Virus record (IMG/VR): IMGVR_UViG_3300043411_002794
Span: 62,001-126,000 of that record
Source of the DNA: a virus
DNA: 64,000 nucleotides
Reading direction: 5' to 3' (one strand)
Shown here in pieces: positions 8,471-16,365 of the stretch (the first letter of the stretch is position 1; every line of letters begins with the position of its first letter). Made by a program: the position numbers and the translations under genes. The notes beneath the pieces are model-generated. The model had not been told where the DNA came from. It did not search any database and saw nothing but the letters and a program-made list of their open reading frames with translations.

Positions 8471-8488
8471 GGCTCCGAGGTCGGAGCC
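8471..8488 (-). promoter_or_regulatory. Inverted repeat over the HNH ribosome-binding site
   Basis: A perfect 8+2+8 inverted repeat (ggctccga gg tcggagcc on the plus strand) lies immediately upstream of ATG 8466. In the mRNA the GGAG of the ribosome site sits in the 3' arm, so a transcript passing through would hide it. Several T4 homing endonuclease genes are repressed by hairpins of this kind; function here is inferred. Confidence 0.55.
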
Positions 8489-8525
8489 ACTATACCCGCA
8501 AGCCGGTCGGCGTCGAGGTTTCTAA

Positions 8526-8891
8526 TTACTCGCCGTCGAGGGTCATGCCGCGGAAACGCCCTATAGGCATTTGCGCGCGTGGTGTCGGCGGGCCGGGCGG
8601 TTGCGTCGGTTCGTCGTCCAGATCGACGGCACCCCACTCGTGGCCGTTGCAACAGAGCAGGGTCACCAACCCCTCGTCATCGAGGACGGTGTGCTGGGCG
8701 TCCCAAAAGATCTTGGTCTCGCCGCCGTGATCGAGGACGGCACCAGCATTGATGGCAGCCTGGATCTCTTCGGCGGAGGACTCGTCGTCCAGGTCGTCGG
8801 GGTAAACGAAATTGGCGCGACCGTAGAGAACCTCGGCCGTCCCGCGAGCTGGTTCCCCGCATTCGGGGCAAGCAATCGGTGAAAACCGCAT
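8526..8891 (-). CDS. Zinc-binding hypothetical protein (121 aa)
   Basis: Not recognised. It has CPEC at residues 8-11 and CCNGH near residue 80, a plausible split zinc site, joined by an acidic segment. It is the first gene after the tandem repeats and hairpin at 8907-9092, so it may begin a new transcription unit running to the left. Confidence 0.65.
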   Translation of the reverse strand: MRFSPIACPECGEPARGTAEVLYGRANFVYPDDLDDESSAEEIQAAINAGAVLDHGGETKIFWDAQHTVLDDEGLVTLLCCNGHEWGAVDLDDEPTQPPGPPTPRAQMPIGRFRGMTLDGE

Positions 8892-8906
8892 AAAACGGAC
8901 GTTTCC

Positions 8907-9045
8907 AACTTTAGCCTATAATACTTCGTATTCATACGGTTCGCTGGTAAGCCAAAGTCGGGCCAAAACTTTAGCCTATAATACTTCGTATTCATAGGGT
9001 TCACTGGTTCCACCAACTTTAGCCTATAATAACTACGTTATTCAT
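8907..9045. repeat. Three tandem operator-like repeats
   Basis: The core aactttagcctataata occurs at 8907, 8967 and 9015 on the plus strand. The first two copies extend to about 42 bases with two mismatches. Each core is followed by an inverted repeat: aatac/gtatt in copies 1-2 and aataac/gttatt in copy 3, so the extra base is present in both arms. The array lies upstream of the leftward gene at 8891. On the minus strand it contains TATTAT, a weak -10-like match; on the plus strand TATAAT. Likely a promoter/operator cluster, but direction and factor are unknown. Confidence 0.65.
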
Positions 9046-9047
9046 TC

Positions 9048-9092
9048 TCATGAGTTTGATTGGGGCCTAAGGGCACCCCAATCAAACATGAG
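9048..9092. terminator. Strong intergenic hairpin
   Basis: An 11-bp perfect stem (9055-9065 with 9076-9086) with a 10-base loop, extended by ctcatg/catgag arms. It lies after the stop of the 149-residue gene and before the tandem repeats. There is no T-run on either side, so it may end transcription by another route or act as a processing or protein site. Confidence 0.55.
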
Positions 9093-9117
9093 AAAGGCGA
9101 TAGGAAGAGTAAATACC

Positions 9118-9567
9118 CTAAGTACCATGATCACAGGCTGCGATGGCATCCCGCACGACCGTGAGCTTGTCGATGATGCGCTGCAACCTAGCAACAGCGG
9201 CCGCAGGTGCTGCTCGCGATTCTTCATCCAACTCGGCTGCGATGAACGTCAGCCGATCATCACCAGCGGCCTTGGCGCGCTTCCAAAGTTGATGCAGCGT
9301 GCTAATCCCGCGATAGGGCGCGCGGGCTTCTTCCGCGGGATGGTAGGCCTGCAGCACGACCAGCATGTCATCGGCCGGCCAGCAGAGTTTGTTGCGGGTA
9401 CGCCGCGACAGGATCTTGGCGCGTTCGTAGGTGGTAGCGTCGATGGTGCCCATGTTCTCGCACCCTTCGGTCTCGTAGGCGTCCACGACGTCTGCGAGCA
9501 TGGCTGCAAGTTCTTCGTAGGTGGGTTTGTCGGCTTCGGGTCTTGCGACCTGTTCAGCTTCGGTCAT
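9118..9567 (-). CDS. Hypothetical protein (149 aa), helical
   Basis: Not recognised. Ala/Glu/Arg-rich and almost all helical. It starts six bases after the repeated leader GGTAATTAGAAACCC, which also holds the stop of the previous gene. It ends just before the 9048-9092 hairpin. Confidence 0.7.
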   Translation of the reverse strand: MTEAEQVARPEADKPTYEELAAMLADVVDAYETEGCENMGTIDATTYERAKILSRRTRNKLCWPADDMLVVLQAYHPAEEARAPYRGISTLHQLWKRAKAAGDDRLTFIAAELDEESRAAPAAAVARLQRIIDKLTVVRDAIAACDHGT

Positions 9568-9576
9568 GTTGGGTTT

Positions 9577-9843
9577 CTAATTACCTGATTTGGTAAGTTG
9601 CGTAAGATGGCTCTTCCAGGTACCGTCGTCCCCGAAAGTTCGCAGGTCGATCGCCGCCGAGCAGACGCCGCGATCAAACTCAGCGTTGCTGGCAGCAACT
9701 TTTTCGTAGTCATGCCAGAACTGGTGAGGCTTGCTGTTTAAGCGAGCCAGAAGGCCGATGGCGTAGCTCTGGCGGGCTCTCAGCTCGCGAAGCGTCATAC
9801 CGGCCATCCAACGGACCAACGCGTCTACGTGCTCCGTAGGCAT
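9577..9843 (-). CDS. Hypothetical protein (88 aa)
   Basis: Not recognised. ATG 9843 is preferred (weak GGGAA upstream); ATG 9894 would add 17 residues. A predicted helical core (MTLRELRARQSYAIGLLARL) suggests a small soluble protein. The stop lies inside the leader motif of the next gene. Confidence 0.6.
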   Translation of the reverse strand: MPTEHVDALVRWMAGMTLRELRARQSYAIGLLARLNSKPHQFWHDYEKVAASNAEFDRGVCSAAIDLRTFGDDGTWKSHLTQLTKSGN

Positions 9844-9899
9844 CGTGTCGCGTTCCCGGGGAATTCTGTTCAGTATTAGTGGAAGTGGTTGCATTATCA

Positions 9900-10484
9900 C
9901 TAAAGCGAATACAAGAGGTTGTCGTCGCCCGCGTACAGATTCCACTCGCCGAACGACTTGGCGATCGCTGTCAGCTCGGCCACGGCGTCTTTGGATTTGT
10001 GATCCCAGTCGCCGTCCCAGAACCCGGCGCCGTGGCGGTTACGGGTGAGGAAGAAATCCTGGCCGGCGTCTTTCAGCTCGGCGTCGTCATCCATGTCGAG
10101 GTACGGCGAGGCCTGCTGCAAGAAGTGGTAGCAGTCTTTGCCCATCTCATGCTGGGTGCATTCGGCTAGGTCTTCCGGGCCGTGGTCGGTGTTAAGCTCA
10201 CGGCCTTGCTCGTCGGACGGGGAGAACCAGATTGCAGCGTCGATGTAGCCCTCAAAGAACGCGTTCTCGTTCAGGATGGCATACTCGACGAATATCCAGC
10301 AGGCCGTGTCGGCCAGCAGGCCGGGGCGACCGGGGCGGGCCAGTCGCCAGCGGTTCATTGCGCTCCAGTGTATCGACCACCAGCGAGATCGTGTCGGAAT
10401 GCGGCGCTGGCCGCGGCGGTGTTCGTTGAGATTGAACTCCAGGCAGGTGTTGACCGACACCGGCAGCGGGGCCAGGGCGATCAT
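9900..10484 (-). CDS. Phage protein with GAGFWDGDW motif (194 aa)
   Basis: The C-terminal half (about residues 75-190) resembles a widespread phage family of unknown function, recognised from IDAAIWFS and from FLTRNRHGAGFWDGDW. The start overlaps the previous stop (ATGA at 10484). The first ~65 residues are Arg-rich and less convincing, so the translated start may be further in. Confidence 0.75.
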   Translation of the reverse strand: MIALAPLPVSVNTCLEFNLNEHRRGQRRIPTRSRWWSIHWSAMNRWRLARPGRPGLLADTACWIFVEYAILNENAFFEGYIDAAIWFSPSDEQGRELNTDHGPEDLAECTQHEMGKDCYHFLQQASPYLDMDDDAELKDAGQDFFLTRNRHGAGFWDGDWDHKSKDAVAELTAIAKSFGEWNLYAGDDNLLYSL

Positions 10485-11104
10485 GCTTTGGTCTTTTTGC
10501 GCGGCTTGGCGACCAACACCGCAGCTCCGGCGATCTCAACGATTCGATCGCGGGTCCAGGTGCGACTGCCTTTGCTGGTTATTGCCAGAATGGCCTGCCA
10601 TTCGTCTTCGGTCAGCGTGTCCCAGAAGTCTTGGCCGACCGCGGCGATATGCTCGTACGTTTCCAGCAGTTCAACAAAGAACTTGTTGCCGTAAACCTTG
10701 AGCGGATCCCCGGGAATGATTTTCAACTCATCCGGGTGGAAGTCTTTCTCCGGCAACGCCAAGAGATCCACTTCGAAGATGTCCGGCTTGGCGAACTTTT
10801 TGATCGTGCTGCGAAGCCAGGCTTGCACGAGCCCGGCGTTTTTCAGATTGGCAGTCGGGATCAGGATATTGCGGCAGGGCGTCGTCTGCTCGCTGTCCAT
10901 CTCGTACTCGACCGTCACGCGTACGACGAACGGCGGAGTCAGCGGCCGATCGAAGCGATCCTGCACGCCGAGCAGCGTACGTAGCAGCAGGGCCTGATCT
11001 TCACTCGTAAGCAGCACTTGCTCGCCGCGACGCGAAACGAAGCGGATGAGGCCGCTGTCGGTGTGCTCGACGACAGGCCCGGGGTTATAGGCTTTCTTCG
11101 CCAT
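10481..11104 (-). CDS. Hypothetical protein (207 aa)
   Basis: Not recognised. ATG 11104 (MAKKAYNPGP) is chosen over an upstream ATG at 11158 that would run into the PP-loop gene. The chain is alpha/beta with a basic C-terminal tail (KPRKKTKA). It is coupled to the next gene by ATGA. Confidence 0.7.
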   Translation of the reverse strand: MAKKAYNPGPVVEHTDSGLIRFVSRRGEQVLLTSEDQALLLRTLLGVQDRFDRPLTPPFVVRVTVEYEMDSEQTTPCRNILIPTANLKNAGLVQAWLRSTIKKFAKPDIFEVDLLALPEKDFHPDELKIIPGDPLKVYGNKFFVELLETYEHIAAVGQDFWDTLTEDEWQAILAITSKGSRTWTRDRIVEIAGAAVLVAKPRKKTKA

Positions 11105-11123
11105 TAAAACATCGGTACTCCGG

Positions 11124-12326
11124 CTAGGTCGCGATGCAGCTGCATTCACAACCGGCACAAACGGATTTCATTTGTAGGTTGAGCTTCGGTAGCGGTTCAC
11201 CCATGTCTTCGGGCGTGAACTGCTCGATGAAGTCGTGCCATTCGGGGATTTCAAGCCCGCCGGCAAACGCCTGCTGATTGTCGATGATCTCCTGCGGCGC
11301 CGTCGCCGTCAGGAGATCGATCTCTTCGGCCGGGAGAAGTTTGTGCTCCCGAATGAACTGGGTCATCATGCCCGGCATCTTCTTGCCGCCGCGATTGCCC
11401 TTGCGGCCGCGACGCCAGAGGCCCAGTACGCCGGTGGCGTTGCGTCCCCGACGCGGCTGCTTGGGAAGTTCCTTTTGGGCCCGCTTGCCGCCGTCGCGCT
11501 TCGGACGGGCGTTCTCCGCGTCGATCTCTTGGCAACGGAGCCGCCACGCGGCGAGCTTCGTCTCATATTGGCGATCGAGCTCGTCTTGCGGGATGTGGCC
11601 TTCGAGCCGCGGGAGCGCCCGGGCCTCCATGATCACGATGTACCGCAGGTAGATCTTCTTGAAGTGCTGCAGCTCTTCCGGCTGCGTAGCCGGGCAGAAG
11701 ATGCATGCCGACTTCACAGGCTGCCCGCCGCTTTCGACCCAGGTCTTACCGGTCCAGTCGGACCAGCCCGGGAGGTTTTCTTTGCGGATCTCGGCGATGC
11801 ATCGCTCTCGATCCCAGCCCCATTCGATGAGCGGGTACCAGTAGTTGTACTTGGGGTCAGTGTCCTGGCCCTTGATCGCTTCGTTATAGCGACGCTGATC
11901 TTTGGGTCCGGCGTCGTAGCCGATGACCTTCGTGACGCGCTGCCCGGCGGCCCAGGCCGCTTGAGCCGTCGCCCATTGCTCGCAGAAGGCATTCTGCGGG
12001 GCGACCTTCCATTTGAGCGAACAGCTTTTGAAACCAAACGCCAGACTCGGCAGCGTGCCGTTGGTGAGGCAGTTCTCGCCGAGGGAGTGATATTTTGGCC
12101 AGTGCATGAAATCTTGCACGACATTTTTAACGACGGTTACAGGTGGAAAACCAACCGATTGCAGCCATCGTTGTGCTACCGGAAGGTAGTCGTATGTTTC
12201 TTGTCGCTCGTTGCCGGTGTCGGCAAATAAAATGAGATCCGGCCGAATGTTCTGGCGGCGAAGTCCGATGATTGCAGCCCAACTGTCAACACCGAGGCCG
12301 TAGGATACAACAAGGGGCTTATGCAC
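11124..12326 (-). CDS. PP-loop ATPase, PAPS-reductase-like (400 aa)
   Basis: Member of the adenine-nucleotide alpha-hydrolase (PP-loop) superfamily: SYGLGVDS at 8-15 is the pyrophosphate loop, followed by LILFADTGNE. Cys208 and Cys211 (SACIFCP), Cys86 and Cys102 may bind metal or sulfur. Residues ~260-320 form a basic, low-complexity insert, and the C-terminus has a CAGCEC cluster. Relatives include PAPS reductase, CysD and DndC, so sulfur transfer to DNA or RNA is as likely as sulfate reduction. The start is GTG 12326, 151 bases inside the previous open frame. Confidence 0.82.
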   Translation of the reverse strand: MHKPLVVSYGLGVDSWAAIIGLRRQNIRPDLILFADTGNERQETYDYLPVAQRWLQSVGFPPVTVVKNVVQDFMHWPKYHSLGENCLTNGTLPSLAFGFKSCSLKWKVAPQNAFCEQWATAQAAWAAGQRVTKVIGYDAGPKDQRRYNEAIKGQDTDPKYNYWYPLIEWGWDRERCIAEIRKENLPGWSDWTGKTWVESGGQPVKSACIFCPATQPEELQHFKKIYLRYIVIMEARALPRLEGHIPQDELDRQYETKLAAWRLRCQEIDAENARPKRDGGKRAQKELPKQPRRGRNATGVLGLWRRGRKGNRGGKKMPGMMTQFIREHKLLPAEEIDLLTATAPQEIIDNQQAFAGGLEIPEWHDFIEQFTPEDMGEPLPKLNLQMKSVCAGCECSCIAT

Positions 12327-12607
12327 GGTGACTCCATGGCATAGCGACGCAAGGCACGGTACTTACGATATTTCCGGCCTCGCGACATAAATACTTTGAA
12401 CTGAATACGCGACTGGCGAAGCTGTCGCCAGTCTGGTTGTTGTCGGAAAGTCGTAATGAACTTTCCGTCGATGAGTTGCGGATCTTCGCGAGGGCGGCCG
12501 ATGCGAAGAGACAGGCTGTGCCTGCCCTCTAATGAGATCCGCAGCCAAAGCCGCTTCTTCCAGTGCCGCAGATCCCACGGGCGAATTTGATCTTCGCGGA
12601 GTGTCAT
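12176..12607 (-). CDS. Hypothetical basic protein, 3' end overlaps PP-loop gene
   Basis: Not recognised. The first ~90 residues (MTLREDQIRPWDLRHWKKRL onward) are strongly basic and look coding. The remaining ~50 codons overlap the PP-loop gene in another frame and read as shadow. Its start is coupled to the preceding gene by ATGA. Confidence 0.55.
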   Translation of the reverse strand: MTLREDQIRPWDLRHWKKRLWLRISLEGRHSLSLRIGRPREDPQLIDGKFITTFRQQPDWRQLRQSRIQFKVFMSRGRKYRKYRALRRYAMESPCISPLLYPTASVLTVGLQSSDFAARTFGRISFYLPTPATSDKKHTTTFR

Positions 12608-12810
12608 GAAAGCGGCGGCTCGACGGGCAGCGGCGGCGTGATAAATGCACGGCCCGATAGTTCGCGGCTACGCATGAACGCAGTGATTTGTTCGTCGGTC
12701 GGCTCTTGCTCGTCAGTCAGCTCAATCACGAACGTAGGTGGACGATTACGCAGAAAAATATCCGGCGTACGACTAGACGGCGGGATCACGGTGAGAATGC
12801 AGACTTTCAT
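12604..12810 (-). CDS. Hypothetical protein (68 aa)
   Basis: Not recognised. ATG 12810 overlaps the stop of the GCGK protein (ATGA). A beta-rich small domain (MKVCILTVIPP, TFVIELTDEQEPT). Confidence 0.65.
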   Translation of the reverse strand: MKVCILTVIPPSSRTPDIFLRNRPPTFVIELTDEQEPTDEQITAFMRSRELSGRAFITPPLPVEPPLS

Positions 12811-13310
12811 CTGTTCACGATCTTGGCCAGGAGTTTCTTTTGTTTGTACCAAGCCATTTGTGCGCCTTGGCTTAGACCTTTGGTGGCCCAGTTGCAGTTC
12901 ATGCCGATGGCCGGAATGATCTGCGTTAAGTACTCAGCGTAGGGCTCGCCCATGTGGAGCTCGATAAGAATGTCTTTGAACGCGGCTCCTTCGTGTCCCG
13001 TCCCTTGTGCGTCTCCGTACTTGAGCTTCACCAGCAGGCTCTCGACAACACGAAGCGACCAAAGTGCCCGTTCTCCGGCCGGGGCGCCGACGAGCGTTTT
13101 GTCATACGTCGAGATGTACTGGTCCGGAGACAGCAGTCCGAGTTGTGCAGAGGCAATGTACCACTGATCGCCCGTCGCTTCCGCGTAAGTGCGGCGGGCG
13201 TTGAAGATGCTGCCGGTATAAAGCGAGCGAGCCGTTACGAGGTCGTTGGTTCGTTGCTTTGCCTTCCCGCAGCCGACGATAATTATTCGAGTCGGTGTTT
13301 GGTGTCCCAT
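12807..13310 (-). CDS. GCGK-motif protein, DUF6884/YaaA-like (167 aa)
   Basis: IIIVGCGKAK at residues 9-18, then SLYTGSIFNARRTYAEATG and ASAQLGLLSPD, the pattern of a family of small proteins found in phages and bacteria (DUF6884, possibly distantly related to YaaA). The biochemical role is not established. The start has TAGGAG immediately upstream at the edge of the hexanucleotide tract. Assignment to the family is from motif memory only. Confidence 0.65.
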   Translation of the reverse strand: MGHQTPTRIIIVGCGKAKQRTNDLVTARSLYTGSIFNARRTYAEATGDQWYIASAQLGLLSPDQYISTYDKTLVGAPAGERALWSLRVVESLLVKLKYGDAQGTGHEGAAFKDILIELHMGEPYAEYLTQIIPAIGMNCNWATKGLSQGAQMAWYKQKKLLAKIVNR

Positions 13311-13317
13311 ATTCTCC

Positions 13318-14564
13318 TAGTTCGTCAGCATTGTCGTAGTCGCAGCCACAGTCGTAACGCAGTCGTTGTCGTCAGCACGGTCGTTGCCGTTGCCAATGCC
13401 GTTGTCATAGTCGAGGTCAGTGTCCGCAGCGTTGCCGCAGTCGTTGTCACAGTCATGAACGAAGCGCCGTCATCGTCATCAGCGTCGTCGTTGTCGACGT
13501 CGTGGTCGGAGCAGATGCCTAAGTCAACGCCGTCAGCAGTGCCGCAGTCGGTGACGAAGTCGCTGCCGGTGTCGTTGCGCTGTCGTGGCCGGAAGCGTCG
13601 TCGATGTCGTTGTCGTTGCGCCGTCAGTGTCGTTGTCGCAAGCGGAGACGTAGTCGTTGTCGCAGCCGTCGTCATTGCCGCTACCGAAGTCGCCAGCGCT
13701 GTCGCTGCCGTAGCCGCTGCCATTGCCGACACGTCGGGGTTGTCGATGTCGCGGGCTGCAGCGTGGTCGTTGCCGGAGTCGATGTCAGAGACGGTGTCGA
13801 TGCCAGTGTCGTGGTCAGATGCAATGTCGCGGACGCAGTCGGAGTCATGGTCGATGCGGCGTCTCAGTCGAAGCCTGCAGCGTAGTCACTGTCGTTGTCG
13901 AGGTCAGGACATTGTCGTTGCCGTTGCCGTGGGCAGAAGCATCGTCAACGTCGAGGTCGTCGTCACTGCGTGGTCGGCAGCGTCGTCGTTGCCGGAGCCA
14001 GTGTCAAAGCCGGAGTCGGTGTCGTCGTCTTTACGCTGTCGTGGGATCAGCAAGGACGGAGTCGGAGCCGGTGACGTAGCCAGAGACGATGTCGCTAGCG
14101 CAGTCGTAGTCAATGCCGATGCATGGACATAGCCAACAGCGTCGTCAAAGTCGCTGCACGGTCTCCGTCGAAGTCATCGTCGAAATCGTTGCCAGTAGCA
14201 TTGTCGTTGCCGCTGCCGTTGTCGGGACGTAGCCGGGGCGTCAGCGCAGTCAATGCCGTTGTCGTCGTCAATGTCACTGCCGGAATCGCCGTCGTTGCCT
14301 CTAGCGTTGCCGCAGTCGTTGCCGCAGCCGGCACGCTGTCTATACCGGAGTCGCAGCCGATAGCGTTGCCGCTGTCGGCGTCATTGCCACAGCCGTCGTC
14401 ATGGTCGTTAGCAGAGTCGTGGTCGCTTGCGTAGTCAGCGTCGTAGGCAGAGCCGTCGCCGATGTCGTTATCGAAGTCAAAGTCACTAGCGTCGTCAGTG
14501 TCGTCGTCGAAGTCGTAGTCACGATCGTTGCCGCTAGCAGTGTCGCTGCCGTCGACGGTTCGGG
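13318..14564. repeat. Hexanucleotide-periodic tract (GTCNNN), no intact gene
   Basis: About 1.25 kb of degenerate six-base repeat. On the plus strand GTC or GCC recurs every six bases (for example 13380 to 13446 without a break in phase), then the phase jumps by one or two bases and resumes. On the minus strand this reads as Asp-X and Gly-X dipeptides with nearly all codons of RNY form, but the Asp frame changes at least six times and no single frame spans the tract. A 162-codon frame at 14110-14598 covers only part. It may be a decayed or frame-broken Asp/Gly-rich repeat gene, or a non-coding DNA element. Confidence 0.75.
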
Positions 14565-15236
14565 TTAAACTTCGGTGCCTTCTTCGACCACGTCGCACGA
14601 AACGACGCGGCCGCGGCCGTACCCCATTTTACGGCACGCGCCGACGCCGACGAAGTAGCAGGCGTAGTCGATCAGGTGCTTCACCGAGTTTTCGTCGTAG
14701 ATCGTCCGCATGATCCCGACGGCGTCGAAGTTGCGGAGCAGTTCGTTGGACTGGAAGCGGCGCTGCCCGCCTTCTTCCGGCTTGACGTACCGCTCGTAGA
14801 TGTCGTCTTTCTCGAACTTGCCCGTTTTGAAGTCGCCCAGCCGCAATTTGCTGCGGAGGTCGTCTTTCGGGAAGCGGCTGCCCGCCGGAGCCGACGTGGT
14901 GGCCTGCACCAGGGCACCCGAGAACTGGTGACGGGGAATGATGATCTCCGTCTTCATGTTGTTCGGGTCGATGCGGTACCACTTGCGCTCCGCGGCCTTG
15001 CAGAGGCGTTCGTATTCGTCTTGCGTAATCCCTTCCTTTTTGAGGTAGGACTGCAGGGCCTGGGCGCGTTTGTCGTCGGAGCGGGCCCGGTTCATGCCGG
15101 ACTTCTTCTGGATGTCGATGACCGAATTGCGTTCCGGCCAATACGGGTCGGCGATGTAGTCGTCGAAGTGGACGACCACCTTGAGAGTCTTGATTTGATC
15201 GAAATCGTTCGGGATCGTGCCTTTGGACTTAGTCAT
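14565..15236 (-). CDS. Hypothetical protein (223 aa), possible RAMP-like fold
   Basis: Not firmly recognised. ATG 15236 is chosen; longer starts collide with the upstream gene. The C-terminal FVGVGACRKMGYGRGRV is a glycine-rich loop like those of RAMP-type (ferredoxin-like) RNA-binding proteins, and the middle (HQFSGALVQATTSAPAG) is also typical of a phage family with that layout. No CRISPR array is nearby, so a Cas role is not implied. Confidence 0.65.
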   Translation of the reverse strand: MTKSKGTIPNDFDQIKTLKVVVHFDDYIADPYWPERNSVIDIQKKSGMNRARSDDKRAQALQSYLKKEGITQDEYERLCKAAERKWYRIDPNNMKTEIIIPRHQFSGALVQATTSAPAGSRFPKDDLRSKLRLGDFKTGKFEKDDIYERYVKPEEGGQRRFQSNELLRNFDAVGIMRTIYDENSVKHLIDYACYFVGVGACRKMGYGRGRVVSCDVVEEGTEV

Positions 15237-15453
15237 GTTGCTTCGTGAAAACCTGTGTGAATATTTTGGGATCTTGAAAACTCGGATGAGCCTCGACCAG
15301 CTTGTGGATGCAGATCGTGCTGTGGAGTCGCCGGGCGGTCTTCGGATCGCAATCCGGATCCGCCAACATGGCTTCAAAGGCCCGGGCCATGTCGGCGTGA
15401 TAGCCGCCGTAGGTGCCGGGTCGGTAGTGTCGTCGCCAGAGAATTTCAAGCAC
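15229..15453 (-). CDS. Hypothetical protein (74 aa), helical
   Basis: Not recognised. The start is GTG 15453, sharing one base with the previous stop (TAGTG). A short, Ala/His-rich helical protein that overlaps the next start by eight bases. Confidence 0.65.
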   Translation of the reverse strand: MLEILWRRHYRPGTYGGYHADMARAFEAMLADPDCDPKTARRLHSTICIHKLVEAHPSFQDPKIFTQVFTKQHD

Positions 15454-15950
15454 TACATGTACTCGATGAAGTCGTCAGGTGCGGCACATAATCGCTCGTC
15501 CGCGCCTTCGATACGGATTTCGCTGAAACCGTCATCGATATTCGGTTTGCCGCTGCGAAAGTGGCCGTCTTCGAAACGAAACGGCGCGTGTTCGACCGTG
15601 CCTGTCACGTAGATGACGTTGCAAAGCTGCTTGGTCATGAAGCGATACCGCAGCTCCGTGTTATTGCAACAGGAGAGCGCTACGATTAGGCCGTACTTCT
15701 TTGCGAACTGCTCAGCTTTCTTCGGCACATCTTCCGGCAGAATATGTACGCCGGAGGCGAAGACGTTGATATGGCACGGCTTTCGGTTTTTGAATCCGAC
15801 CCGCACGACGCACGGTGTGCCGTGTTCGTTGGCGTAGCCGACTTGCAGAATGCGACCGAGCAACGGAGGCTGACCTGATCGCTCTACGCAGATTTGATCG
15901 CCCGCTTTACCGTGACCCGCGGGCCACGGACTTTTGCTTTTCTTGGGCAC
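15453..15950 (-). CDS. Hypothetical protein (165 aa), beta-rich
   Basis: Not recognised. The basic N-terminus (MPKKSKSPW) is followed by a beta-rich domain, with CC near residue 94 and a C-terminal acidic tail. Overlaps the upstream gene by 44 bases and is coupled to the next gene. Confidence 0.65.
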   Translation of the reverse strand: MPKKSKSPWPAGHGKAGDQICVERSGQPPLLGRILQVGYANEHGTPCVVRVGFKNRKPCHINVFASGVHILPEDVPKKAEQFAKKYGLIVALSCCNNTELRYRFMTKQLCNVIYVTGTVEHAPFRFEDGHFRSGKPNIDDGFSEIRIEGADERLCAAPDDFIEYM

Positions 15951-16359
15951 GAACCTTCCTAGCTAATGCTTGAGCCATGTTGGTATCGATCACCGCCTCC
16001 CGCCAAGCTCTGCTGGCGACAGGGGTCATCTTCAAATACTTCAACGGGCAGTCGAACCAAATTGGTCCGTCCGCTTCGGTACTTTCGCGTTCGGTCCAGC
16101 ACTTCTCTTTCGAGTCGTACGTGAAGCGAATGACAGAGATAAACGGCCACATGCGTTCTTGGCGGTCGTCCGGGCGGTTATCGACGTACTGCCAGACCGC
16201 CCACACTCGCACGTCGCGTTTGATGTTGCCTCGTACGCATTTGGCCAGCAACTGGATACAGCCGAGCCCACCGCTGCGGGTTGCATGCTGATCTGTCGTT
16301 AATGCGAACTTGAGGCAGTTTTTGAGCGTGTACCCGGACGGGTAACTCGTACTCCCCAT
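15907..16359 (-). CDS. Hypothetical protein (150 aa)
   Basis: Not recognised with confidence. It begins MGSTSYPSGYTLKNCL and has an aromatic core (VWAVWQYVDNRP, ERMWPFISVIRFTYD, IWFDCPLKYL), a composition shared by several phage single-domain families of unknown function. Basic C-terminus. Confidence 0.7.
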   Translation of the reverse strand: MGSTSYPSGYTLKNCLKFALTTDQHATRSGGLGCIQLLAKCVRGNIKRDVRVWAVWQYVDNRPDDRQERMWPFISVIRFTYDSKEKCWTERESTEADGPIWFDCPLKYLKMTPVASRAWREAVIDTNMAQALARKVRAQEKQKSVARGSR

Positions 16360-16365
16360 GTCGCC

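Noticed and set aside
8907-9045. CRISPR array
   Set aside because: Only three copies, uneven spacing (60 and 48 bases) and no Cas genes nearby.
8907-9045. Three rightward promoters on the basis of TATAAT
   Set aside because: No -35-like element at the right spacing, and no rightward gene follows for 12 kb.
11235-12230. 331-codon rightward open frame
   Set aside because: Antisense to the PP-loop gene.
12954-14132. 392-codon rightward open frame
   Set aside because: Half is antisense to the GCGK gene and half is the hexanucleotide tract, so it is unlikely to be a gene.
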